The notes: generated by a model not told the origin, from the letters alone. A stretch of DNA of 64,000 bases from Paenibacillus sp. CC-CFT747 (GCA_030323305.1 CP106741.1:1937501-2001500); one strand, 5' to 3'. Counted from the first letter of the stretch, positions 31,102 to 43,538 are shown. Translations and numbers: made by a program.

Positions 31102-31560
31102 ATGAAAATTGTAATCGGAGCCGATCACGCAGGATACCGTTTGAAGGAAGAAATCAAGACGTTCGTCGCCGGTCTGGGCCATGAGGTGACCGACATGGGC
31201 ACCCAGAACGAGGAGTCCGTGGACTACCCGGATTTCGCGTCCGCCGTTTGCGAGAAGGTGGCTTCGGGAGAAGCCGATAAAGGCATTCTACTCTGTGGAA
31301 CCGGCATCGGCATGTCGATTGCGGCGAACAAAATCCCCGGCATCCGCTGTGCGCTTGTGCACGATCTGTTCAGCGCGAAGGCGACCCGCGAGCACAATGA
31401 CACCAATGTGCTGGCCATGGGCGAGCGCGTAGTGGGGCCGGGAATCGCGCCGGAGATTACCCGCCTCTGGCTGGAGACGGAATTCTCCGAAGGCCCCCGT
31501 CACCAGAACCGCGTCGGCAAGGTTCGCTCGCTGGAAGAGAAGTACTCCCTTCATCCATAA
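31102..31560 (+). CDS. rpiB: Ribose-5-phosphate isomerase B
   Basis: Interconverts ribose 5-phosphate and ribulose 5-phosphate. The 152-residue RpiB fold begins MKIVIGADHAGYRLKEEI. It shows the anion-binding GTGIGMSIAANK with the active Cys in LLCGTGIG, and REHNDTNVLAMG. Start ATG 31102 follows GGGAGG. First gene behind the ZTP riboswitch, corresponding to Bacillus ywlF. The frame is intact. Confidence 0.95.
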   Translation: MKIVIGADHAGYRLKEEIKTFVAGLGHEVTDMGTQNEESVDYPDFASAVCEKVASGEADKGILLCGTGIGMSIAANKIPGIRCALVHDLFSAKATREHNDTNVLAMGERVVGPGIAPEITRLWLETEFSEGPRHQNRVGKVRSLEEKYSLHP

Positions 31561-31669
31561 AACTCGCCTGTTCCACCTATCCTAAGCAGGAGGCCGGGAG
31601 GCAGGGGCCTCCCAGTGTCTTATCCGCAAGGTAAGGCACCAGAATCCGAAAATTCGGCAAGGAGGCGTG

Positions 31670-32296
31670 ATGGCGGTGAAGGAGAACGAAGCGAACCGGG
31701 CGGGACAGCCGGAGTGGGACCCGGAGGCGGATTTGTCGCAGCGTGTGGAAACGGCGCTGACGGAGCTGGTCCAGGCCGGAAAGGTCGAGGAAGGCCAGAT
31801 TGTCGTCATCGGAACGAGCACAAGCGAAGTGATCGGGCGGCACATCGGGACGGCCGGGAGCGAGGAGGCGGCAGCCGCCATCTTCGAAGGCGTGCAAAGG
31901 GTCCGCGGGCGAATCGGCTTCTTCCCCGCTTTCCAGTGCTGCGAACATTTGAACCGCGCGCTTGTGGTGGAGAAGGAGCTGCTCTCGAGGTACCCTCTGC
32001 TCGAACCGGTATCGGTGATTCCGGTTCCGCGGGCAGGCGGGTCGATGGCGGCATACGCCTTCCGCAAGCTGAAGCAGCCGGTAGTGGTGGAGACGATCCG
32101 GGCTCACGCCGGAATCGATATCGGAGGAACGCTGATCGGGATGCACCTGATCCCGGTGGCCGTGCCGCTCCGCTCCTCCGTGCGGATGATCGGGGAGGCA
32201 CCCGTCTCCATGGCCTACACGAGGCCGAAGCTGATTGGCGGCGCCCGTGCCGTCTATGTGGTCGAGACGGTGACGGATGCCGGAACGTGTGACTGA
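31670..32296 (+). CDS. ywlG: UPF0340 family protein YwlG
   Basis: A conserved Bacillota protein always near glyA and rpiB, with unknown biochemical role. The 208-residue sequence has VVIGTSTSEVIGRHIGTAGS, FFPAFQCCEHLNRALVVE and the C-terminal RPKLIGGARAVY. An N-terminal extension rich in Glu/Asp precedes the core. ATG 31670 directly follows AAGGAGGCGTG; GTG 31676 is an alternative with better spacing. A GGAGGCC / GGCCTCC hairpin lies in the rpiB-ywlG gap (31589-31612). Confidence 0.9.
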   Translation: MAVKENEANRAGQPEWDPEADLSQRVETALTELVQAGKVEEGQIVVIGTSTSEVIGRHIGTAGSEEAAAAIFEGVQRVRGRIGFFPAFQCCEHLNRALVVEKELLSRYPLLEPVSVIPVPRAGGSMAAYAFRKLKQPVVVETIRAHAGIDIGGTLIGMHLIPVAVPLRSSVRMIGEAPVSMAYTRPKLIGGARAVYVVETVTDAGTCD

Positions 32297-32357
32297 GTTT
32301 GGGATGGCAGGATAAGCGGGCTTGAACCGCCTTTTAATCAATGGGGAGGAATCGAAC

Positions 32358-33610
32358 ATGGAACATTTACGCAAGCAGGATCCGGAAGTGTTGGCGGCCA
32401 TGAGCAAGGAGCTCAACCGCCAGCGCGACAACATTGAACTGATCGCCTCGGAGAACTTCGTCAGCGAGGCCGTGCTCGACGCACTGGGCACCGTGCTGAC
32501 GAACAAGTACGCCGAAGGCTATCCCGGCAAGCGCTTCTACGGCGGCTGCGAGCACGTCGACGTGGTGGAGGACATTGCCCGCAACCGCGTGAAGGAAATT
32601 TTCGGAGCCGAGCACGCGAACGTTCAGCCCCATTCGGGCGCTCAAGCGAACCTGGCCGTTTATCTCGCCACCGTCAAGCCGGGAGACACCATCCTCGGCA
32701 TGAACTTGGCCCATGGCGGCCACCTGACGCACGGCAACCCGGCGAACGCGTCCGGCCTGCTCTATAACTTCGTGGCGTATGGCGTTGATCCGAACACGTT
32801 CCGCATCGACTACGACGAAGTCCGCAAGGCGGCCTTCAAGCACCGTCCGAAGCTGATCGTGGCCGGAGCGAGCGCTTATCCGCGCACCATCGATTTCGAA
32901 GCATTCGCTTCGATCGCGAACGATGTGGGCGCCCTGTTCATGGTAGATATGGCGCACATCGCAGGTCTGGTAGCGGCGGGTCTTCATCCGAACCCGGTTC
33001 CGCACGCTCATTTCGTGACCTCGACCACGCACAAAACGCTTCGCGGTCCCCGCGGCGGCTTGATTCTCTGCAAGCAGCCTTGGGCACGGGAAATCGACAA
33101 GGCCGTGTTCCCGGGAACCCAGGGCGGACCACTGATGCACGTTATCGCAGCCAAAGCCGTTTCCTTCGGCGAAGCCCTGCAGCCTGATTTCAAGACGTAT
33201 CAGGAGAATGTCGTGAAGAACGCCGCTACGCTGGCCGAGTCCTTGGCCGCTGAAGGCTTGAACATCGTATCGGGCGGAACCGACAACCACCTGATTCTGG
33301 TTGATCTGCGCAGCATCAACATGACCGGTAAAGCCGCCCAGCATCTTCTCGACGAAGTGGGCGTAACGGCTAACAAGAACGCCATTCCGTTCGACCCGAC
33401 GAGCCCATTCGTCACAAGCGGCATCCGGCTCGGAACGCCGGCGGCCACTTCCCGCGGCATGGATCAGGAAGCGATGAAGAAGATCGCCGAGATTATCGCC
33501 ATGACGCTGAAGAATCCGGACGACAGCTCGGTGCACGAGAAAGCCCGCGGCATGGTCCGCGATCTGACCGCGCAGTTCCTCTCTATGCCAACATGAAATA
33601 CGAAGCTTAA
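32358..33610 (+). CDS. glyA: Serine hydroxymethyltransferase (frame break near the C-terminus)
   Basis: A PLP enzyme converting serine and tetrahydrofolate to glycine and 5,10-methylene-THF. The sequence is colinear with Gly[42 protein letters not shown] and the PLP lysine in [12 protein letters not shown]. Start ATG 32358 follows GGGGAGGA. As read, the frame ends at 33596 with the odd tail AQFLSMPT. Adding one C at 33578-33579 gives [13 protein letters not shown], stop 33608-33610, the expected type of ending. Its place behind the ZTP riboswitch fits its one-carbon role. Confidence 0.95.
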
Positions 33611-33643
33611 TCCAGGAAACAGGCGCCCGTTCGGGCGGCATCC

Positions 33644-33671
33644 GGCTCCCTTGCGAGGGAGCCTTTTCTTT
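33644..33671 (+). terminator. glyA terminator
   Basis: GGCTCCCT, loop TGCG, AGGGAGCC, then TTTTCTTT. A smaller GCGCCC / GGGCG stem precedes it. Confidence 0.85.
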
Positions 33672-33771
33672 GGCATGGACGGTATCGGCAACTTTCGGCA
33701 AGGGACGGGCTCCGTTCGGTCCGTCCGGGTATTCGCGCTCTTTTTTGGACAAGATTATACGAGGATGTTTA

Positions 33772-33780
33772 TGGTATAAT
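33772..33780 (+). promoter_or_regulatory. upp extended -10 promoter
   Basis: TGGTATAAT fits the TGnTATAAT extended -10. No good -35 at the usual spacing. Confidence 0.5.
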
Positions 33781-33842
33781 GTACGAGGTTTGTCAGGCAT
33801 CAGGAGCTAAAGAAGGGCTAAACGACGCTCGGGAGGACTGTT

Positions 33843-34472
33843 ATGGGTAAAGTATTTATTTGCGACCATCCGCTGATTCAGCATAAGCTCACCTACATAC
33901 GGGATGAGAATACCACGACCAAGGACTTCCGCGAACTGGTCGATGAAGTCGCCACGCTGATGGCTTATGAAATTACGAGGGAAATTCCGCTCGAGACGAT
34001 CCAAGTCAAGACACCGGTCACAAAGACCGACGGTAAAATCATTTCCGGCCGCATGCTCGGCCTCATTCCGATTCTTCGGGCGGGCCTCGGCATGGTGGAC
34101 GGCATCCTCAAGCTGCTTCCGGCCGCCAAGGTCGGCCATGTGGGTTTGTACCGCGACCCCGAAACCTTGCAGCCGGTGGAGTATTACGTCAAGCTTCCGA
34201 CCGATGTGCTCGAGCGCGAGCTGATCGTGATCGACCCGATGCTCGCCACCGGGGGCTCCGCGATCGCCGCCATCGACGTGCTTAAGAAGCGGCAGTGCAC
34301 CCAGATCAAGCTGATGTGCCTGATTGCCGCTCCGGAAGGCATCAAGGCGATGCAGGAAGCGCATCCGGATATCGATATTTACGTAGCCGCCATTGACGAT
34401 CACCTCGATGACCACGGCTACATTGTTCCCGGCTTGGGAGACGCGGGGGACCGCCTGTTCGGAACGAAGTAG
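33843..34472 (+). CDS. upp: Uracil phosphoribosyltransferase
   Basis: Makes UMP from uracil and PRPP in pyrimidine salvage. The 209-residue protein has the PRPP loop [17 protein letters not shown], the flexible PILRAGLGM loop and the uracil-binding C-terminus [20 protein letters not shown] 33843 follows GGGAGG. It keeps its Bacillus position between glyA and the atp operon. The frame is intact. Confidence 0.96.
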   Translation: MGKVFICDHPLIQHKLTYIRDENTTTKDFRELVDEVATLMAYEITREIPLETIQVKTPVTKTDGKIISGRMLGLIPILRAGLGMVDGILKLLPAAKVGHVGLYRDPETLQPVEYYVKLPTDVLERELIVIDPMLATGGSAIAAIDVLKKRQCTQIKLMCLIAAPEGIKAMQEAHPDIDIYVAAIDDHLDDHGYIVPGLGDAGDRLFGTK

Positions 34473-34550
34473 AAGGACCGCTTGTCCGGGCTTAAGCCAG
34501 AGGCTTGCCGGGATGAGCGAACAGACAAGCGAAACGGGGGAATGAAACTA

Positions 34551-35702
34551 ATGAGTCGTATCAAAGTAATGACTGTTTTCGGTACGAGACCCGAAGCGAT
34601 CAAGATGGCTCCGCTTATTTTGGAATTGGAAAAGCATCCCGATAAGATCGAATCGGTCGTCTGCCTGACGGCCCAGCACCGTCAAATGCTGGACCAGGTG
34701 CTGGAGGTATTCCGCATCAAGGCCGATTATGACCTGGATGTCATGAAGGACCGCCAGACCTTGCAGGAATTGACCGTTCGCGTGCTTCAGGGACTGGAGC
34801 CCGTTTTCACGGAAGCGAAGCCCGATATCGTCCTGGTCCACGGGGATACGCTGACGACGTTCCTCGCGAGCTACGCCGCCTTCCTCCAGCAGATCAAGGT
34901 CGGCCATGTGGAAGCGGGCCTGCGCACGTGGAACAAGCTGTCCCCGTATCCGGAGGAAATGAACCGCCAGCTGACCGGCGTCCTGGCCGACCTGCATTTT
35001 GCCCCTACGGACTGGTCGGCCGGCAACCTGCTGAAGGAGAACAAGAATCCGGAGACGATCTACATAACCGGAAACACCGCTACGGACGTGTTCCAGTACA
35101 CGGTTAAGCAGGATTATCAGCATCCGGTGCTCGAATGGGCAGAAGGCAAGCGTCTTATCTTCATGACCGCTCACCGGAGAGAGTCCCAAGGGGAGCCGCA
35201 CCGGCAAATCTTCCGGGCCGTCCGAAGGCTCGCCGATGAGTTCGAGGATATAGCCATCGTCTATCCGGTCCACCTGAGCCCGGCCGTCCGCGAGCCCGCC
35301 TACGAAATTCTCGGCGATCACCCGCGCATCAAGCTTATCGATCCGGTCGATGTTATGGACGTGCACAACTTCTTCCCGCATACCCACCTGATTCTGACCG
35401 ACTCCGGCGGCATTCAGGAAGAAGCCCCGTCCTTCGGCATTCCGGTGTTGGTGCTGCGCGACACGACCGAACGTCCCGAGGGCATCGAAGCCGGAACGCT
35501 TGAGCTTGCGGGCTCCGACGAGGATCATGTGTTCAACCGGGCAAGGGCTCTTTTGACGGATGAGGAGCTGTACCGGCGGATGAGTCAGGCGGCCAACCCG
35601 TACGGCGACGGCCACGCATCGGAGCGGATCGTCCAGGCCATTCTTCACCATTTTGACAAAAACGAGGAGCCTCCGAAACCGTTCTCCGCGAATAAGCTGT
35701 AA
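34551..35702 (+). CDS. mnaA: UDP-N-acetylglucosamine 2-epimerase (non-hydrolysing)
   Basis: Interconverts UDP-GlcNAc and UDP-ManNAc, the precursor of teichoic-acid linkage units. The 383-residue GT-B-like protein shows FGTRPEAIKMAPL, VHGDTLTT, HVEAGLRTWNK with the catalytic region PEEMNRQ, MTAHRRES, and LTDSGGIQEEAPSFG. ATG 34551 is preferred for spacing from GGGGG at 34537-34541; ATG 34542 adds three residues. In many Paenibacillaceae it sits between upp and atp. The frame is intact. Confidence 0.94.
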   Translation: MSRIKVMTVFGTRPEAIKMAPLILELEKHPDKIESVVCLTAQHRQMLDQVLEVFRIKADYDLDVMKDRQTLQELTVRVLQGLEPVFTEAKPDIVLVHGDTLTTFLASYAAFLQQIKVGHVEAGLRTWNKLSPYPEEMNRQLTGVLADLHFAPTDWSAGNLLKENKNPETIYITGNTATDVFQYTVKQDYQHPVLEWAEGKRLIFMTAHRRESQGEPHRQIFRAVRRLADEFEDIAIVYPVHLSPAVREPAYEILGDHPRIKLIDPVDVMDVHNFFPHTHLILTDSGGIQEEAPSFGIPVLVLRDTTERPEGIEAGTLELAGSDEDHVFNRARALLTDEELYRRMSQAANPYGDGHASERIVQAILHHFDKNEEPPKPFSANKL

Positions 35703-35752
35703 CCAAGATCACAGGGTCACACTGTACAGTTCTACTGTGTGGTTTGGAAATG

Positions 35753-35785
35753 GGAAAAATGCTTGATTCTCAAGGGTTTTTCCCA
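35753..35785 (+). terminator. Hairpin after mnaA
   Basis: GGGAAAAA / TTTTTCCC stem with a 17-base loop. A CACAC / GTGTG stem lies at 35719-35742. Either may end the mnaA transcript; neither has a long U-tract. Confidence 0.45.
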
Positions 35786-35818
35786 CTTCCGTTCACAAAG
35801 TGTTCCAATTTATAATAA

Positions 35819-35848
35819 TTGACAAACCGAACTTTACTTAGATAAAAT
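35819..35848 (+). promoter_or_regulatory. ATP synthase operon promoter
   Basis: TTGACA (35819-35824), 18 bp, TAAAAT (35843-35848), about 50 bp before the first gene of the operon. Confidence 0.75.
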
Positions 35849-35896
35849 GAATGAGGATTACTAGGGTGTTTCAGGTGACTTCGTTAGGAGGTTAAG

Positions 35897-36130
35897 ATGA
35901 AAGATCGCAAATCCGATGAGAACCCTTGGCGGGGGGCGGCTATCGTCAGCGCCATGGGGGCGGACCTGGCCGTTTGTGTCGGAGCGGGCTACTGGATCGG
36001 TTCCAAGCTCGATGACCGGTTCGGAGGCGGACAGCTTTGGACGCTGGTCGGGCTGATGGCAGGATTGGTCATCGGCGGTGTCGGTGTATTCTTCCTGATC
36101 CGACTCTTTGCGGAGGACAACCATGACTGA
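35897..36130 (+). CDS. atpZ: AtpZ/AtpI-like ATP synthase accessory membrane protein
   Basis: A 77-residue protein with two membrane helices (AAIVSAMGADLAVCVGAGYWIG and LWTLVGLMAGLVIGGVGVFFL), separated by a short polar loop holding KLDDRFGGG, typical of the AtpZ family (c-ring assembly or Mg2+ uptake has been proposed). AGGAGG precedes ATG 35897. It opens the atp operon and overlaps the next gene by 8 bp. Confidence 0.85.
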   Translation: MKDRKSDENPWRGAAIVSAMGADLAVCVGAGYWIGSKLDDRFGGGQLWTLVGLMAGLVIGGVGVFFLIRLFAEDNHD

Positions 36131-36531
36131 CTTGCTGGTTCATCTTAAACGAGTGACCCGAATATCCTTCTTTTTTTGTCCGTTTGCTTTCTTTGCTGGG
36201 CGGTCTTCCCTCGGTTTCAGCCGATTTTTGGGGGCTGGTTATCGGCGTGCTTGCAAGCGTGATCAATATGTATCACTTGGGCTGGAAGGTACATAAGGTT
36301 GGGGGAGCTGCAGCCGAACGGACCGGCCGAAGAGTCACTCTCGGGTATCCGACCAGAGCCGCCTTTGCGCTGCTGGCCGTACTGGTTTCCACCCGGACGC
36401 TTCATTTCGATTTATTCGCCACTATTGTTGGATTAATTTTTTCGCAGTTGGCAACACTCGTACTGGGTTATCTTTCTACGGCAAGATCCAAAGATTCAGA
36501 CTCTTCCGATGAAAGGGGTGAAAAAGAATAA
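36123..36531 (+). CDS. atpI: ATP synthase accessory protein I (two frame breaks)
   Basis: A four-helix membrane protein of the AtpI family. Beginning at ATG 36123 it reads MTDLLVHLKRVTRISFF. Restoring one T in the run 36171-36177 and one G in the run 36230-36234 gives FFLSVCFLCWAVFPRFQPIFGGLVIG, the expected AtpI pattern, and continues to 36531 (ASVINMYHLGWKVHKV...). The stop overlaps the atpB start (TAATG). The alternative of a single inserted base gives a less family-like sequence. Confidence 0.85.
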
Positions 36532-37334
36532 TGGAACACATTGCACCGATTATTCACCTGGGCGGCATCGAATTCGATCTGTCCGTCATTCTGATGATTC
36601 TGGTTACCAGCGCGATTGTGCTTATCCTTGGTTTGATGGCCGTCCGCAACGCTTCGGTCACCAATCCGACCAAGATGCAGAACTTCCTGGAATGGGTTAT
36701 CGAATTTGTCGTTAACATCATCGGATCCACGATGGATTTCAAAAAAGGCAAACTCTATCTTAGCTTGGGCCTGGCTCTCATTATGTATATTTTCGTAGGA
36801 AATATGCTGGGGCTGCCGGCAGCGATAATTACCGAGCATGAGAAGCCGGCCAGCGCATTCGGTCAGGAATTCGTCACGCAGGAGCAGCTGGATGAGGCTC
36901 ACCATAAAGCGGAAGCCAAAGGAACCGAGTCCCATGGGGTTGAGGTCTCCTGGTACAAATCCCCTACAGCCGACGTTGCCGTTACGGGAGCTCTAACCGT
37001 GCTGGTTATCGGGCTGACCCACTTTGAAGGCTTGAGAAGAAACCGGAAGTACTACTTGAAGCACTATGTCGACCCGTACATTCCTTTCCTGCCGCTTAAC
37101 CTGATCAAGGAAGTCGCCAAGCCGCTGTCTCTCGCTCTTCGTCTATACGGGAATATCTATGCCGGCGAGGTGATGATTGCGGTCATCAAAGGCTTGAGCT
37201 GGTTCGGAATCCCGGCTCTGATCGTCTGGCAGGGCTTTAGTGTGTTCGTTGGCGCGATTCAAGCCTTCGTATTCGTTATGCTGACGATGGTGTATATGTC
37301 TCAAGCGATCATACATGAAGAGCACAGCCACTAG
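36531..37334 (+). CDS. atpB: F1Fo ATP synthase subunit a
   Basis: The proton half-channel subunit of Fo. The 267-residue polytopic protein has the essential arginine in LSLALRLYGNIYAGE and the C-terminal QAFVFVMLTMVYMSQA helix. A polar insert (about residues 100-135, EHEKPASAFGQEFVTQEQLD) lies between helices. GAAAGGGGTG precedes ATG 36531. The last codons and stop lie in a 15-bp tandem repeat. The frame is intact. Confidence 0.96.
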   Translation: MEHIAPIIHLGGIEFDLSVILMILVTSAIVLILGLMAVRNASVTNPTKMQNFLEWVIEFVVNIIGSTMDFKKGKLYLSLGLALIMYIFVGNMLGLPAAIITEHEKPASAFGQEFVTQEQLDEAHHKAEAKGTESHGVEVSWYKSPTADVAVTGALTVLVIGLTHFEGLRRNRKYYLKHYVDPYIPFLPLNLIKEVAKPLSLALRLYGNIYAGEVMIAVIKGLSWFGIPALIVWQGFSVFVGAIQAFVFVMLTMVYMSQAIIHEEHSH

Positions 37335-37353
37335 TTTCACAGCCACTAGTTTC
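37324..37353 (+). repeat. 15-bp tandem repeat at the atpB stop
   Basis: CACAGCCACTAGTTT occurs twice without a gap (37324-37338 and 37339-37353), followed by a third partial CACAGC. The first copy encodes the last atpB codons and stop. Confidence 0.9.
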
Positions 37354-37447
37354 ACAGCAGGCAACAAGGATTTACCTCGAATGCGGATCTCTGAATCTAA
37401 CAAGTTCGGGTGAATATAAGTTAACCACTCATTAAATTGAAATTTAG

Positions 37448-37687
<240 letters not shown>

Positions 37688-37778
37688 TGATGACGGATTG
37701 GCGGGGATGGCCACAGCCTCCACGCCTTCGTTTTGCCTTTAACGGATTACCCCATCGCTCAGAAAGGAGTGACGTTCG

Positions 37779-38264
37779 GTGCATATAGTATGGTCTTCGT
37801 TTTTTATCCAGCTCGTGGCATTCCTGATCCTCTTCTGGCTCCTCAAAAAGTATGCGTTCGGTCCTTTGTTCAGCATCATGGAGAAGCGCAAAGAGCTCGT
37901 TCAGGAACAGATCCAAACCGCCGAATCGAACCGCAAGCAGACGGAACAGCTTCTCGCTGAACAGAAGCAGGCGATCGAAACGGCCCGCAAGGAAGCTTAT
38001 GATATTCTGGAGCAGGCCAGACAGACGAGCGGACGCCAGGCGGATGAGCTCATTCAGAACGCCAAAGCGGAAGCCGGCCGTCTTAAGGAAGAGGCTCTTA
38101 AAGATATCGAGAACGAGAAGAACAAAGCGGTTGCGGCTCTGCGCAGTCAAGTCAGCGCTATGTCCGTGTTGATCGCTTCGAAAATTATCGAGAAGCAAGT
38201 CGATCAGAAGTCCCAGGAGCAGTTGATTGACCAATACCTGCAAGAGGTAGGAGGCAAGCAATGA
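37779..38264 (+). CDS. atpF: F1Fo ATP synthase subunit b
   Basis: The peripheral stalk subunit: one N-terminal membrane helix (FFIQLVAFLILFWLLKKY) followed by a long charged coiled coil rich in Gln, Glu, Lys and Ala. Start GTG 37779 after AAAGGAG; 161 residues. It overlaps atpH by four bases (ATGA). The frame is intact. Confidence 0.95.
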   Translation: MHIVWSSFFIQLVAFLILFWLLKKYAFGPLFSIMEKRKELVQEQIQTAESNRKQTEQLLAEQKQAIETARKEAYDILEQARQTSGRQADELIQNAKAEAGRLKEEALKDIENEKNKAVAALRSQVSAMSVLIASKIIEKQVDQKSQEQLIDQYLQEVGGKQ

Positions 38265-38812
38265 GCCAGGACACGATCGTAGCGAAGCGGTATGCCAAGG
38301 CACTTTTCGAAGTGGCCAGAGGCCGGAACCAAATCGCCCAGGTCGAGGAAGAGCTGGCGGCTGTCGTTTCTTCTATTCGAGAGAACGCCGACTTCCGCCG
38401 TCTGCTGGAACATCCTAACCTGGACGCTTCCGTCAAAACCAATCTCTTAACCGGGATATACGAAGGTAAGGTCTCGGAGGCCGTATTCAATACGCTGCGT
38501 CTCCTGGTAGACAGAGGGCGCGAGTCCCTGCTTCCTTACCTGTTGAACGACTATGTCAAAATCGCGAATGAAGAGCTGGGCCAGGCGAAGGCGATCGTCA
38601 CGACTCCCCTGCCGCTTACGGCAGAGGAATCCGAGCACATCGCGGCTCAATTCGGCCAGCTGACCGGCAAAACCATCCGCGTCGAGAACGTGATAGATTC
38701 CAGCCTGCTCGGCGGGCTGCAGGTTCGCATCGGCGATCGTCTGTATGACGGCAGCTTGTCCGGTAAGCTGAACAGGCTGCAGAAGACTTTGGCAGGATCA
38801 CAAGCACTGTAG
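38261..38812 (+). CDS. atpH: F1Fo ATP synthase subunit delta
   Basis: A 183-residue peripheral-stalk cap protein. It has the N-terminal helical domain (AKRYAKALFEVARGRNQIAQ) and the C-terminal stalk-binding region with VRIGDRLYDGSLSGKLNRL. The start overlaps the end of atpF. The frame is intact. Confidence 0.95.
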   Translation: MSQDTIVAKRYAKALFEVARGRNQIAQVEEELAAVVSSIRENADFRRLLEHPNLDASVKTNLLTGIYEGKVSEAVFNTLRLLVDRGRESLLPYLLNDYVKIANEELGQAKAIVTTPLPLTAEESEHIAAQFGQLTGKTIRVENVIDSSLLGGLQVRIGDRLYDGSLSGKLNRLQKTLAGSQAL

Positions 38813-38828
38813 ATAGGGGTGAGGATAG

Positions 38829-40343
<1,515 letters not shown>

Positions 40344-40413
40344 AGATAGAACCAGGCTTGCGCAAGCAAGCCTAACCCTTGTTCCGACCGTTTCGGGGCA
40401 GGATGATGTTAGT

Positions 40414-40441
40414 GAAGTCCGTTTTCCCAAGGGAAAACTTC
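40414..40441 (+). promoter_or_regulatory. Intra-operon hairpin before atpG
   Basis: GAAG...GTTTTCCC, AA, GGGAAAAC...CTTC forms a near-perfect hairpin placed just before the AGGTGGTG ribosome binding site. The same design precedes atpC and nuoL; see findings. Confidence 0.65.
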
Positions 40442-40455
40442 TAGGTGGTGAAAAA

Positions 40456-41322
40456 GTGGCCAAAGGAATACGCGAAATCAAACGCCAAATCAAGAGCAAG
40501 CAGAACATGAAGCAGATCACGAAGGCGATGGAGATGGTGGCGGCATCCAAGCTGAAGCGCGCCCAGAACAGCGCCGAAGCAGCCCGTCCTTATGCGGATA
40601 AGATCAAGGACGTGGTAGCCAGCATTGCGGCCGGCACCAAAGGGGTCAAGCACCCCATGCTCCAAAGCCGGGAGATCAAGCGCACCGGATACCTGGTCAT
40701 CACATCGGACCGCGGGCTTGCCGGCGGATACAACGCCAACGTTCTGCGTAAAGTCCTGAACACCATTCGGGAAAGGCACCAATCGACCAGTGAATACGCC
40801 GTCTTCGTTATCGGCCGTAAGGGCCGGGATTTCTTCCGCAAACGGAATATTCCGATCGTGGAGGAAGTGACGGGACTGCCGGATTCGCCGAGCTTCGCCG
40901 ATATTCGATCCGTTGCTTCGGCTGCCGTGCGCAACTTCGAGAACGGATCCTATGACGAACTCTATTTGGTTTATAACCGGTTTAACAATGCCATTTCCCA
41001 AACCCCTGTAGAGAAGCGGCTTCTTCCTCTGGATGACCTCCAGGGATCGAGCACCGGGGCTGTCGCCAACTACGAATACGAACCGTCTCCAGAAGGCGTA
41101 CTCGAGGTTCTGCTCCCGAAATATGCGGAAACCTTGATTTACAGTGCCGTCTTGGAAGGAAAGGCAAGTGAGTTCGGCGCCCGGATGACTGCCATGGGCA
41201 GCGCGACGAAGAATGCGACCAAGCTGATCTCCAGCTTGACCATTGTTTACAACCGTGCCCGTCAGGCTGCCATCACTCAGGAAATCACGGAAATTGTGGC
41301 AGGTGCCAATTCCCAATCTTAA
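40456..41322 (+). CDS. atpG: F1Fo ATP synthase subunit gamma
   Basis: The central rotor shaft, 288 residues. The N-terminal helix [20 protein letters not shown] and the C-terminal helix with [21 protein letters not shown] are both typical. Start GTG 40456 follows AGGTGGTG at 40443-40450; the open frame extending back to 40297 inside atpA is not used. The frame is intact. Confidence 0.95.
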   Translation: MAKGIREIKRQIKSKQNMKQITKAMEMVAASKLKRAQNSAEAARPYADKIKDVVASIAAGTKGVKHPMLQSREIKRTGYLVITSDRGLAGGYNANVLRKVLNTIRERHQSTSEYAVFVIGRKGRDFFRKRNIPIVEEVTGLPDSPSFADIRSVASAAVRNFENGSYDELYLVYNRFNNAISQTPVEKRLLPLDDLQGSSTGAVANYEYEPSPEGVLEVLLPKYAETLIYSAVLEGKASEFGARMTAMGSATKNATKLISSLTIVYNRARQAAITQEITEIVAGANSQS

Positions 41323-41330
41323 TGATATAG

Positions 41331-42770
<1,440 letters not shown>

Positions 42771-42903
42771 GACCCATTCCTCATCCATCGAAAGCGGGAA
42801 AAACGATCCGGAAAGGCATAAACGAAGCGGCGCCGACGCCGGTTCCCCGGGCACGCTTCCCCGGTCGGTGGATGAATTGTATAAAGCAGTTGCTTCATGA
42901 AGG

Positions 42904-42920
42904 GGTTTCCCCGGGAAACC
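42904..42920 (+). promoter_or_regulatory. Intra-operon hairpin before atpC
   Basis: GGTTTCC (42904-42910) pairs with GGAAACC (42914-42920), 3 bp before the GGAAGGAGG ribosome binding site of atpC. The atpD-atpC gap (167 bp) is the longest in the operon and holds no other gene. Confidence 0.6.
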
Positions 42921-42937
42921 TGGAAGGAGGGTTGCAC

Positions 42938-43339
42938 GTGAGTACTTTCTTGTTGGAGATCGTTACCCCGGAGCGCAAAGTATACGCGGAAGAAGCGGAT
43001 ATGATCGTTGTCAAAGGGGTAGCCGGTGAGCTGGGGATTTTGCCAAACCACATTCCGTTGGTGACTCCTCTTAAGATCGCCCCCGTCAAAATCAAAAAGG
43101 GCAATTCCACGGAGCTCATCGCCGTAAACGGCGGCTTTATGGAAGTGCGCAAAGACAAGGTCGTCATCTTGGCCGAATCGGCCGAGCTGCCTGCCGATAT
43201 CGACGTGGAACGGGCCCGCTCCGCCAAGGAGAGAGCCGAGAAGCGTCTGGGAGGAAGCAAACAGGACGAGCTGGACTTCCGCCGTGCCGAAATGGCGCTT
43301 CAGCGGGCCTTGAACCGGTTGGACGTGGCCGGCAAATAA
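42938..43339 (+). CDS. atpC: F1Fo ATP synthase subunit epsilon
   Basis: A 133-residue regulatory subunit with the N-terminal beta sandwich (FLLEIVTPERKVY, GELGILPNHIPLVTPL) and a C-terminal helical hairpin (RARSAKERAEKRL). Start GTG 42938 follows GGAAGGAGG. The last gene of the operon. The frame is intact. Confidence 0.95.
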   Translation: MSTFLLEIVTPERKVYAEEADMIVVKGVAGELGILPNHIPLVTPLKIAPVKIKKGNSTELIAVNGGFMEVRKDKVVILAESAELPADIDVERARSAKERAEKRLGGSKQDELDFRRAEMALQRALNRLDVAGK

Positions 43340-43355
43340 AGCAAGAACACCGAAA

Positions 43356-43382
43356 AGCAGAGGGATTCCCTCTGCTTTTTTT
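43356..43382 (+). terminator. atp operon terminator
   Basis: AGCAGAGGG, loop ATT, CCCTCTGCT, then seven T. Confidence 0.9.
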
Positions 43383-43461
43383 GTTTATGGAAAGCGATGT
43401 GATGGCTAAATCAGTCGTCTGGTATATAAACAGTACATTCTGGTCATCATTTCGATAATTT

Positions 43462-43474
43462 TGTATACTATACA
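43462..43474 (+). promoter_or_regulatory. Palindromic operator-like site upstream of the GntR gene
   Basis: TGTATACTATACA is a perfect odd palindrome, and it also contains TATACT as a possible -10. GntR-family operators are typically GT-n-TA-n-AC palindromes, so autoregulation is likely (inference). AGACT-AGAAT-AGACT follows. Confidence 0.5.
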
Positions 43475-43538
43475 TAGACTAGAATAGACTAATCGAGGGC
43501 AGAATGGAATTATTTTTCTCTTTAAGGAGCAAGCAGGA

